64,000 nucleotides of DNA, taken from an uncultured Ectothiorhodospiraceae bacterium. GTDB taxonomy: Bacteria; Pseudomonadota; Gammaproteobacteria; S012-40. The stretch spans positions 17,141 to 81,140 of the forward strand of contig CALZJE010000010.1 of the NCBI GenBank assembly GCA_945787715.1. The letters run 5' to 3'. A program made the position numbers and the translations under genes. Shown here one piece after another: positions 56,861 through 64,000 of this stretch (its first letter is position 1; the number at the start of each line of letters is the position of its first letter). Below the pieces are notes generated by a model that had not been told where the DNA came from, made no database searches, and worked only from the letters and a program-made list of their open reading frames with translations.

Positions 56861-57486
56861 TCTGTGCGTATAATTAGTTGATCTAGTTATTCGATGAGTT
56901 GGGAGAATTACTGAGATTTCATGACTTTTCGTTATTCCGTCAACCTATTGTAATACTGTGCATTATACCAGTATCAACAACGTATACATATCCATGTATT
57001 GACAGTACCCTATTTTTAGAAGCAACTGCACTAAGCCCCTGGTTTCACTCCGCCATTGTCGAGCGCGTATTTAAGCAAACGTGCCTATAAAGCATGTTGC
57101 TCTCACCGCTGCCTCGCCAAAGATGGCTTCACAATTGACCACTAAATCCAATCGACATCGATTCTTTAAGCCGTGAAAACGTGTCAAAGTTATCCGAGGC
57201 CGGAACTCTAGCACCGTGATAAGCGTCACAACATCGTAGTCAGATGCCACTGAAAAGCCAATAACTCTTGTCGTAATATTTTACAGTTGAGACCTAACCC
57301 CAGATTAGCATAATAATAATATACTTAATTTTCAAGTGGTTGATAGATATTCATGAGGTGGCCCGGTTTCTGCTGAAGTAGTATAAAGCAGGTTTACAAC
57401 TTTTCAAATTTAGCTTTGACTACTTGTGATAGATAAATCGGAAATGGAAATGGTTATTTCGCAACAAGGAAAAAGGAGATTGAAAA
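56861..57486. other. gap upstream of the third PEP-CTERM gene
   Basis: 626 bp. No ORF I trust. The 63-aa ORF at 56899 has no ribosome site. It holds the sigma-54 promoter at 57359 near its right end. Confidence 0.55.
57359..57374 (+). promoter_or_regulatory. sigma-54 (RpoN) promoter of the PEP-CTERM gene at 57487
   Basis: TGGCCCGGTTTCTGCT fits -24/-12 with GG and GC 12 bases apart. The start would be near 57385, giving a leader of about 100 bases. Confidence 0.72.
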
Positions 57487-58302
57487 ATGAAAATCAATTT
57501 AGTACGCAGCATAATCGCGGGGGGAGTACTCACCTTAATTGCAGGACAGGCAAGCGCCGTGACACTCTATTGGGACCAATTTGCAGGCTTTAATGATAAC
57601 TCTGAGATTCCAGCCAATAGCATAGACTTTTCTGGTCAACTGACCGATCCCAAAGCTCCAGCAAATGTATACTCTGACGTTGCCTGGCTTCCCGCCCCTT
57701 CTAGCCCTCAGAGCACACTGAATATTCAGGGTTTTGATTCTGGCGTTTTGGGCGCGTTTGATGTGGGTGTTACACATATTATATCAACGCTGACCGCAAC
57801 AAATAACGTGATCCCATCCGGATATACGTATAGTGTCGACATCGACGCCAATCTCGGATTCTACAGTGATGCAGCGCGCACCCTTTCACTTGGAGGCATA
57901 TTCCCGGACTTTAACACGATCAATATTACTTACCTCGAAACCGTCAATGATGGGGTATGTGAACCTGACAATAACCCCACAGGCCCAGCAGGCGGTAATT
58001 GTGACGATCTATACACTTTTGCCTTAGGGGGATTTGATGCTTTAGAGTTTAACTACTTGGGGCAAGATTACGCGCTACTCTTCGATATTCTGCCAGGTGC
58101 AGGCGCAGTAAGATTTCCCGCAGGCGGAAATCAAATATGGACGTTAGAGCCAGATGTAGGTGACAGCAATATATCCCAATTACATGTAACAGCCACACTT
58201 GTTACGGTCCCAGAGCCAGCCACGCTGGCCTTGATGGGACTAGGGCTCGCGGGCCTTGGCTTTGCCTCGCGTCGTCGCAGACTGACCGGCATGGCCGCGT
58301 AA
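57487..58302 (+). CDS. PEP-CTERM sorting domain-containing secreted protein
   Basis: 271 residues; AAAAAGGAG lies 9 bases before the ATG. Signal peptide (ending GQASA), an all-beta secreted domain with no family I know (it contains a CEPDNNPTGPAGGNC pair of Cys), and a textbook tail: VPEPATLALMGLGLAGLGF followed by ASRRRR. It should be handled by an exosortase. Its base composition is GC-richer than the flanking region, as is the next gene. It has a sigma-54 promoter and ends against a strong terminator. Confidence 0.93.
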   Translation: MKINLVRSIIAGGVLTLIAGQASAVTLYWDQFAGFNDNSEIPANSIDFSGQLTDPKAPANVYSDVAWLPAPSSPQSTLNIQGFDSGVLGAFDVGVTHIISTLTATNNVIPSGYTYSVDIDANLGFYSDAARTLSLGGIFPDFNTINITYLETVNDGVCEPDNNPTGPAGGNCDDLYTFALGGFDALEFNYLGQDYALLFDILPGAGAVRFPAGGNQIWTLEPDVGDSNISQLHVTATLVTVPEPATLALMGLGLAGLGFASRRRRLTGMAA

Positions 58303-58326
58303 GCTACACTATCATTAGCACTAAGC

Positions 58327-58352
58327 AAAGGGCGGCCAGTTGGCTGCCCTTT
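58327..58352. terminator. bidirectional terminator between the PEP-CTERM and PaaK-like genes
   Basis: AAAGGGC-g-GCCA, loop GT, TGGC-t-GCCCTTT: strong stem with A and T runs on the two sides, between two convergent genes. Confidence 0.8.
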
Positions 58353-58357
58353 CTTCA

Positions 58358-59779
58358 TTAAACGAAATAGCTAAATTTTCGCTCGTAGTCAAGTGTCATA
58401 CTGAAGGGAAATTGCTCATAAGACCAGACGTGCAGCTGCTCAGGCAAGACGGTGCCCGGCAACAGCACTGCTAAACGTGGCCGCAGGTCGTCATCATCCG
58501 AAAGGTAACCACGCCTGAGCTGAATATGCACGATCAGGCTATCTGCCCTGTATTCCAAACGAAAGGCCCCGGTGAGTCTGAGAGCGATATCCTGGTGGAC
58601 ATACAATGCGTCCTTATATTGCCCTACATGCGTACCATCCACTAGCTGATCTTTATCACGACCTTTTAGGGCCATAATAGGTAAGGTTAATTTCTCCCTA
58701 AATGAGATACCCACTTGATTGCATGCCCTCTCAATATCCTCTTGCGACAACAGGCGCGCCACATCCCCCGTCTGGTAACGCATCAAAGGAAGGGCGGCTT
58801 GCGTATCGGCCATCGAAATGGTGAGTTGGCCGTAACCTGGTTCGTCTGCCTCCAGGGTTTCAACGTATAGCCGTAGCGGGTTGTAGACGAAAAGCATGGG
58901 CAGTGGTGCCGTCTCTGGCTCGAGTCCAAACAGAGCCTTGAAAAAATCCTGATTGGCATGGGCCAAACGGCGCAATTTGATGGTCTCTGGTGTCTCATAA
59001 AAGAGGTTGAGGCCGAGCTCCCCGATGCCCATGGAGGAGCCGATCAGCCCCATGCTCGGGTCATCGGCATTCAGCTGGAATTGACCAGCGAGATAATTGC
59101 GGTAATTTTCACCAAAGGTTTCCTCCCCGATAATCAGGTGTGTTCGGTAACGTCCCCAATCCAACCCCTGGTCGCGTGCATAATCGGTCAGTAGCTTCAA
59201 GAATAAGGGGTCACCGACCAGGATAATCTGCTCATAGAAACGCCCGATTTCGCTTGCTAGCGCGACAGCCATGTCCTCGCGTACGCTGGTTTCCGCAATG
59301 GTGACGCTATTTGAGGAAAAGCGGACACCCATGGGCAGGCAGTTAATCAATAAGGTTTTTTTTTGATCTACCTGAAATGCGTATTGGAGGCCAAGATCAA
59401 TTTCATCGGCGGCATGCCTTGCTTGTCTCCAGGTACTCAAACCAAAAGCCAAGCGGGTTCGCCCTTGACCAGAACTGGTCAGTACACCAGCCAGTTCGTC
59501 TAGAGTGCCGGGTACACATAGCTCTTCCAATGAGAAACGCCCGAACGTGTTGTCCTTGTTCAGCGTCGGGCATAACGAGCGGAAGTCCTTAACAGATTGG
59601 ATCTGCTCTGGGTTCAAGTCATGCGCGGCTAAGATTGTCCTGTAAGCAGAGACAGATGCCACAGCTCGACGAAAGGCACGTAAGACACGTCGCTCACCAC
59701 AGTCGAGGAGCTTCTGCGGTCTTGACCTGCTCAGTGCGTAGAGCATTAACTTTCGCAAACCTTTTTTATAATTAATCAT
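58358..59779 (-). CDS. PaaK-like (phenylacetate-CoA ligase/CapK family) adenylate-forming enzyme
   Basis: 473 residues from ATG 59779 (MINYKKGLRKL), with CCAGG 8 bases ahead. It resembles the PaaK/CapK branch of acyl-adenylate ligases: LTSSGQGRTRLAFGLS is a modified nucleotide loop, LIIGEETFGENYR and SMGIGELGL fit the substrate-side motifs, and MRYQTGDVARLL matches the core YRTGD motif. The usual loop is weakened (TSSGQGRT), so catalysis must be checked. Related ligases occur in capsule and exosortase loci. It is visibly GC-richer than the acyltransferases to its right (for example 33 of 60 bases in one line against 17 of 60), suggesting recent transfer. The acceptor is unknown. Confidence 0.8.
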   Translation of the reverse strand: MINYKKGLRKLMLYALSRSRPQKLLDCGERRVLRAFRRAVASVSAYRTILAAHDLNPEQIQSVKDFRSLCPTLNKDNTFGRFSLEELCVPGTLDELAGVLTSSGQGRTRLAFGLSTWRQARHAADEIDLGLQYAFQVDQKKTLLINCLPMGVRFSSNSVTIAETSVREDMAVALASEIGRFYEQIILVGDPLFLKLLTDYARDQGLDWGRYRTHLIIGEETFGENYRNYLAGQFQLNADDPSMGLIGSSMGIGELGLNLFYETPETIKLRRLAHANQDFFKALFGLEPETAPLPMLFVYNPLRLYVETLEADEPGYGQLTISMADTQAALPLMRYQTGDVARLLSQEDIERACNQVGISFREKLTLPIMALKGRDKDQLVDGTHVGQYKDALYVHQDIALRLTGAFRLEYRADSLIVHIQLRRGYLSDDDDLRPRLAVLLPGTVLPEQLHVWSYEQFPFSMTLDYERKFSYFV

Positions 59780-60350
59780 CGCGCGCACCTGGAAGTGTTA
59801 AAATGTATTATTGCTATTTGATCCAACGCCTGTCTTGATAGATCGAGAGTCAACGTTTTGGTTATGCCGGCAATCAAGAGCACGGTGTTTCGAATTGTAT
59901 ATTGAGCATCTGGAGAAATATAATCTACGTTACGAAGTGACAAAAACCTGTAATAATCCATGTTTGATTGTCGTACTTAATTTTTTAATTTGCAAGTATA
60001 AGCCCGTCGTATAACAGGAACAGCCGAGTTATCGTCAATTCTCTAGAAATGCAAACATTTAAATTTCTTTAGAATCATTAACTGCACATGAAAACACTTT
60101 TCATTGATTAACAAAGATAACACCGTGTATGTATATCCGGCCATTGCACTTTCACCGACTCCATAAACGAAATTACCTAGAATTGATGCCGCCAATATTT
60201 CTTGCTAGTTGAGTACTAGCTCTATCTCTGAGATTAGAAAAAGTGTCGCATTGATAAAATGATGAATTCACATCACGACTTAGAACTAGCTTCACAAGAT
60301 CGAATAACTTTTTGATTACTTCACAAAAGTTCAGCAGACTAATTTATATT
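59780..60350. other. 571-bp gap between the ligase and the acyltransferases
   Basis: AT-rich. No ORF with a ribosome site and no repeat or promoter I can defend for either side. Confidence 0.5.
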
Positions 60351-61091
60351 TTAATCCAAATAATCAGACTCTAATCCTTCAGCAAAAGTTAAAAAAAGAT
60401 CTGGATACTTTTGACGCACACCCAATTCAAGATCCGCAATCTTTGCCAAGTAAGGTGTAACTGGCCCGTAATAATCAACTTCTGGACCAATGGGTTTAAA
60501 ACCAAACTCATAACGATGTAATAGTCTTAACAGAGTTTTTTCCATTGCAGCAAACCAGGCTGTAATGCCTCGACGCTTACTCTCTTGGTATAAAGTTTTA
60601 TAAAGTCCAAGCACTATTTCCGGCCTGTGTCGGCGTTCTATAATTCCTTTATTGATTTTCATTGCAGATGTCTCATTGGTATTGTCACTCGTACCAAATA
60701 AACCGTCCCCGCTTCGTCGTCGATAGGATTTTACAAGCGCCAAACGTGAAATTTCCGCAACATTAATGAACAATGGATTTTCATGAAGATCAAGACTTTT
60801 ATATTCATCAAAAAATTCACAGTGTTCAACTAAAGGAAAGCCAAAGCGAGAAGGTAATACCATGCGAACAGTACCCACTAATAATCCAACTTTATTTACT
60901 GCACCTACATGTATCGCAAAATCATCAAAAACATCTTCCTCCCTCTTGTCAGGATAATCTTCCTCGCGCAAAAAGCCAGTTTCCTCACAATAAATTTTAT
61001 AGCGTAATGCATAACTATCTTGCAAATATTTTGTATTATCAATGATAAAAAAATCGAAATGTGATGGCGATGCAACATTTCCGGTTACCAT
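60351..61091 (-). CDS. PEP-CTERM/exosortase system-associated acyltransferase (paralogue 2)
   Basis: 246 residues from ATG 61091, where GGAG sits 6 bases ahead; the track's 61214 adds 41 residues. It is an N-acyltransferase of the GNAT/LuxI-like type linked to exosortase systems (exosort_acyl, TIGR03694 type): FFIIDNTKYLQDSYALRYKIYCEETGFL, VGTVRMVLPS, ISRLALVKSYRRRSGDGL and WFAAMEKTLLRLLHRYEFGF are all present. It follows paralogue 1 in the same direction after about 200 bp that include a long inverted repeat. No sigma-54 site of its own was found. Exact substrate unknown. Confidence 0.9.
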   Translation of the reverse strand: MVTGNVASPSHFDFFIIDNTKYLQDSYALRYKIYCEETGFLREEDYPDKREEDVFDDFAIHVGAVNKVGLLVGTVRMVLPSRFGFPLVEHCEFFDEYKSLDLHENPLFINVAEISRLALVKSYRRRSGDGLFGTSDNTNETSAMKINKGIIERRHRPEIVLGLYKTLYQESKRRGITAWFAAMEKTLLRLLHRYEFGFKPIGPEVDYYGPVTPYLAKIADLELGVRQKYPDLFLTFAEGLESDYLD

Positions 61092-61153
61092 ACTCGTCTC
61101 CAAACTAATTCTCTCGGTAGCTAGAAGGCTGACTGAGAAAAGAGAGCCTACTG

Positions 61154-61199
61154 CGGAAAAGCTATAAATTTTATATCGGATAAATCCGATAGCTTTCCG
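61154..61199. repeat. nested inverted repeat in the acyltransferase leader
   Basis: CGGAAAAGCTAT on the left pairs with ATAGCTTTCCG on the right (one bulged A), and inside the right part ATCGGAT-aa-ATCCGAT is itself a perfect palindrome. On the coding strand (minus) it lies between the two acyltransferase genes, 63 bases before the second gene's start. It could fold as alternative hairpins or be a protein-binding site. Confidence 0.7.
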
Positions 61200-61291
61200 T
61201 GAATTGCAACACAAAATATCAATATTCGCTTGAACATAAGGAGTTTGAGTTAGACCACAGTTGGAACTCGATGCTTATCTCATTTAATTAA

Positions 61292-62128
61292 TTAAGCATA
61301 AGAATTGTGAATTGATTGTGTATTGTTTTGTTTGAGATCTGCGACTAACTCTGGCTTTAATCCCTTTATGTACTCCGCGTAAAGGGCAGGACACTGTCGA
61401 CGAACACCTTCTTCAATTACTGCAAGTTCTGCTAGGTAAGGGGTAACGGGTCCGTAATAATCAACTTCTTCTCCGATGGGATTAAAGGCAAACTTGTAAC
61501 GATAAAGTAATCGTAACAAGGTTTTTTCCATTGCTGCGAACCAATGTGTAATGCCACGACGTTTGCTCTCTTGATATAAGATTTTATAAATACCAAGTAC
61601 AATTTCGGACCGATGCCGACGGTGCGGCACATTAGCATTAGCCTTTGTTTGAATTTCATCGTCCTCACTGATTGCCAGATCGTACAAACCATCACCTGCA
61701 CGGCGTCGGCATGACTTTATAAGTGCCAAACGCGAAACTTCTGCGGCAGTGGACAATAGAGGATTCGCAGGATTTACATAATCTGCACATTTGTCAAAAA
61801 GTTTGCAGTGCTTAAACAGGGGAAGTCCATGCGAAGAAGGCAGTACTAACCGTGCAGTACCCACTAACACACCAGCTTTATTAACAGCACCTATGTGAAT
61901 CGCTGATTCATCAAAAACATCCTTTTCAAACCGTTCTGGGTAATCTTTAGTAGAAAGAAAACCTAATTCTTCACAATAAATATCGTAGCGCAACGCATAA
62001 CTATCCGCTAAATAACGTGTATCATCGATAACAAAAAATTCAAAATGCGATTCAACCGCATCACCTCCAGTTTCTTTACTGCATTCCAAGTTAATAATTC
62101 TCCGGTTGAAATCTGCGTTAATGGCCAT
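61292..62128 (-). CDS. PEP-CTERM/exosortase system-associated acyltransferase (paralogue 1)
   Basis: 278 residues, ATG with AAGGAT 3 bases ahead. Same family and layout as paralogue 2: FFVIDDTRYLADSYALRYDI, YCEELGFLSTKDYPERF, VGTARLVLPS, SRLALIKSCRRRAGDGL and WFAAMEKTLLRLLYRYKFAF. Identity between the two is high in these blocks and low in the linker before RRHRSEIVLGIYK. It is the first gene of the pair and has the only sigma-54 promoter of the two. LuxI-like enzymes use acyl-ACP or acyl-CoA donors, which is inferred and not proven for this family. Confidence 0.92.
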   Translation of the reverse strand: MAINADFNRRIINLECSKETGGDAVESHFEFFVIDDTRYLADSYALRYDIYCEELGFLSTKDYPERFEKDVFDESAIHIGAVNKAGVLVGTARLVLPSSHGLPLFKHCKLFDKCADYVNPANPLLSTAAEVSRLALIKSCRRRAGDGLYDLAISEDDEIQTKANANVPHRRHRSEIVLGIYKILYQESKRRGITHWFAAMEKTLLRLLYRYKFAFNPIGEEVDYYGPVTPYLAELAVIEEGVRRQCPALYAEYIKGLKPELVADLKQNNTQSIHNSYA

Positions 62129-62184
62129 TTATCCTTAAAAGCAAGTTTAATTTTTAAAAGCGGGATTGAAGATTGTTTCTAAAT

Positions 62185-62200
62185 TGCAGGGTTAATGCCA
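62185..62200 (-). promoter_or_regulatory. sigma-54 (RpoN) promoter of the acyltransferase gene
   Basis: Read on the minus strand TGGCATTAACCCTGCA: TGGCA at -24, TGCA at -12, GG to GC 12 bases. Start near 62174, leader about 45 bases. Confidence 0.75.
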
Positions 62201-62234
62201 TAGAATTATGCCTAACATAAAAATTAGATTGGCA

Positions 62235-62256
62235 AATGTGATTTAGTTCACTTGAA
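62235..62256. promoter_or_regulatory. CRP-like palindromic site upstream of the sigma-54 promoter
   Basis: AAATGTGATTTAGTTCACTTGA has TGTGA-N6-TCACT, nearly the CRP consensus TGTGA-N6-TCACA. It lies about 35 bases upstream of the -24 element. It could be a CRP/Fnr-family site or the binding site of the enhancer protein; which one is open. Confidence 0.45.
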
Positions 62257-63679
62257 TGGTGTATAAAACCTACGCTTGAACGCTGACCTTTGACGATTTA
62301 CTTAAAGACTCAATGACTTACTATGACTTCTGATATTCAACAACGAAGTCTGAACAGGTAATGGAAAATTTGAAAAAATAAATATCGCAAGTCTCTCGCA
62401 AGGATTTAAAATAAAGAAAGCAGCGCCGGACGCTAATTTAAAACTGATTTTGTCGTGTAACAGAGACACAAGACGTAGTCACTCATGTCTACAATCTTTT
62501 CATAATATTCAAATATTAATAATTTCTCTTTATACACTTAATTGTTTGTCAATTTTCTATTCATTAAGAGCACTTCCCTTTTTTAATTAATATTATCTGT
62601 CAACGCTTTCATAGTTCGTTTAAATGGTTTGTCGATCAAACTTTCATCATAATGAATGAATCGATTGCCAGGATGTTTTACGATGAAATTGGTAAAACCA
62701 TATTGTCACAAGTAGAAACAACCCAAAAAAACTAATAGTCAATGCCCGCCAAAAAAATCATTAAACTGGTGAAGAATTGAGATTACTCGATTCTTTCTCA
62801 ATACGAATACGTTTATAAACAAAATGGAATAAGTAAAAAATTGCAGTACAACGATGATATAAAAAACCAGTCAATCGATTCTACGACTGGAAAACTCGTA
62901 CAGATGACGAGGACATAAATGCGCGAGCCAATAGATCCCAAAGAATATTCTCTTTCACTATAAGGGCGAATAGATGACAGCAGCTATCTTATATCCTCTT
63001 CATAACTTCTCTTATATTACAGGATGAATCATATACGACTGATGGTCCTGGGATCTGGATTTTTACATATCAGGTTACTAAACTTTATCGGCCACATCTT
63101 AGTCAAACCATTCAAGCCAAATAAATAACATCTGCGTTAATCCGAGAAAATTCTTCAACCCATGAGTTAATGCTCAACTACTGAGTTTTATCGCACTATA
63201 AATTCATGTCAAACTGATCTTTAATTGGGCTACACAGAGTAAAAAAAATACACTTGATGCAACATCAGCCAATTTCATGCAACCTTAATAATCTCACAAC
63301 AAAACAAATCAACAAATTGTCGGTTATATTTACACTATTATTTGTGCGATAATCCATCAAGCATCACATTCCCTAGAATTTTACTAAGCATTTCAAAATG
63401 ATAGCCTATGATGGCATCAAGTCTAAAAATATACCGGGACGGAAATTTTTACACTATCCTATTTAACAATAGTTCATTTTATGTTTTGTCTCTATGGAGA
63501 GATAACAACGACATATATAGTGTACAAAAAAACAAAACCGAACCAAATTCTGAGTATCTTAAGTAATTATTAACATACTAATATTTGTGAATTATTCTTA
63601 AGATTTTTAATCTCGCTCCATTTTAAAAACAGAGAGTAATTAGACAATACTTTTGTCGCTATTTGTAAAATAAATTCAT

Positions 63680-63695
63680 TGGCGTATTACTTGCT
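63680..63695 (+). promoter_or_regulatory. sigma-54 (RpoN) promoter of the right-edge gene
   Basis: TGGCGTATTACTTGCT, a very good -24/-12 pair (TGGC, TTGCT, 12-base spacing). Start near 63706, leader about 76 bases. Confidence 0.8.
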
Positions 63696-63781
63696 GAGCT
63701 ATCTTATGAAAGAGAAATAAATTTTTTAGATCTTTCAATGAAAACATCAAATTAACTAATTAATTAGAAGAGAGGTGTATC

Positions 63782-64000
63782 ATGAAAAAGTCAATTATTT
63801 CAGCCGCCGTGGCTTCATTAGCAATTGTGTCTGGTAGTGCGTTGGCAGACCTATCTAATGATGCTTCTGCAAAAGTCTATGTTCAAGTAAGCCCTAATGT
63901 TGCTGTTATGTTTACAGAAGCACATGTTGATTTGGGTTCAGTGCAGATCGGAAAGTTTGGTGGTACTGCAACTTTCCGTGTTGATGCTAACGAAGAAGCT
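63782..64000 (+). CDS. secreted protein, N-terminal part (cut by window edge)
   Basis: 73 residues visible and the frame is open at the edge. ATG preceded by GAGAGG. A clear signal peptide MKKSIISAAVASLAIVSGSALA, then DLSNDASAKVYVQVSPNVAV and VDLGSVQIGKFGGTATFRVD, a beta-rich start. No family is recognisable from this fragment. The sigma-54 promoter shared with PEP-CTERM genes makes it a candidate member of the same regulon, perhaps also a PEP-CTERM protein; the missing C terminus decides this. Confidence 0.8.
   Translation, partial: MKKSIISAAVASLAIVSGSALADLSNDASAKVYVQVSPNVAVMFTEAHVDLGSVQIGKFGGTATFRVDANEEA

Larger units (their letters stand above)
62129..63781. other. 1.65-kb stretch without genes
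   Basis: No ORF of the track lies here and none can be defended. The left part holds the sigma-54 promoter and CRP-like site of the acyltransferase gene; the right end holds the sigma-54 promoter at 63680. Around 62840-62980 one frame reads RFYDWKTRTDDEDINARANR, perhaps old coding DNA, with no family match I can give. Otherwise AT-rich filler. Confidence 0.5.

Noticed and set aside
56899-57090. 63-aa ORF right of the transposase remnant
   Set aside because: No ribosome site and no recognisable family; treated as non-coding.
59820-59836. TGGATC...AGCA on the minus strand upstream of the PaaK-like gene as a sigma-54 site
   Set aside because: Spacing is 10 instead of 12 bases, so I do not include this gene in the regulon.

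Overview
The window looks like chromosomal DNA of an AT-rich gammaproteobacterium. It has the classic gammaproteobacterial clusters pyrG-kdsA-eno-ftsB-ispD-ispF, tgt-yajC-secD-secF, purE-purK, fabA-fabB and sucA-sucB-lpd-sucC-sucD, plus rlmF and a YehS-type DUF1456 gene. Several proteins carry a PEP-CTERM sorting tail and there are two exosortase-associated acyltransferases, so the cell has an exosortase (XrtA-like) envelope/exopolysaccharide system. The exosortase itself is not in this window. I cannot name a genus from sequence alone.

Layout. 1-9 kb: a partial OmpA-like porin, rlmF, a glycosyltransferase-methyltransferase fusion, a large hybrid histidine kinase, then the debris of a DUF3570/ApbE redox locus. 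9-20 kb: a PEP-CTERM protein, an ExbB/ExbD pair, monomeric isocitrate dehydrogenase, a gene-free stretch with a 71-nt pure pyrimidine tract, small YidB-like and YegP-like genes separated by a MITE, a DUF3754/DUF2959 gene pair, and a second PEP-CTERM protein. 20-30 kb: the 2-oxoglutarate dehydrogenase/succinyl-CoA synthetase operon and fabAB. 30-51 kb: a TPR-GT41 glycosyltransferase, a flavin-binding family protein, an AEC transporter, the pyrG-ispF cluster, a MORN-repeat lipoprotein, the Sec accessory cluster with tgt, an unknown lipoprotein, purEK and a DUF1456 gene. 51-57.4 kb: a dihaem cytochrome c remnant, an RND efflux pair, and a dead IS1595-family transposase with a MITE inserted in it. 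57.4-64 kb: a PEP-CTERM protein, a GC-richer PaaK-like ligase, two tandem exosortase-associated acyltransferases, a 1.6-kb gene-free stretch and the start of a secreted protein.

The most notable pattern is regulatory. All three PEP-CTERM genes, the first acyltransferase and the truncated secreted-protein gene at the right edge each have a well-spaced sigma-54 (RpoN) -24/-12 element (TGG-N9-TGC-T/A) just upstream. These five loci are scattered over 55 kb. They may form one RpoN-dependent regulon for the exosortase envelope system, and the right-edge gene may belong to it.

A second pattern is decay and small mobile elements. Two about 180-bp MITEs share terminal inverted repeats and have 8-bp target duplications (one perfect). 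One of them interrupts the reading frame of an IS1595 transposase remnant. There are also a two-copy palindromic repeat, a 16-bp perfect hairpin, and gene remnants of DUF3570, ApbE and a dihaem cytochrome c. No tRNA, rRNA or CRISPR array was seen by eye.
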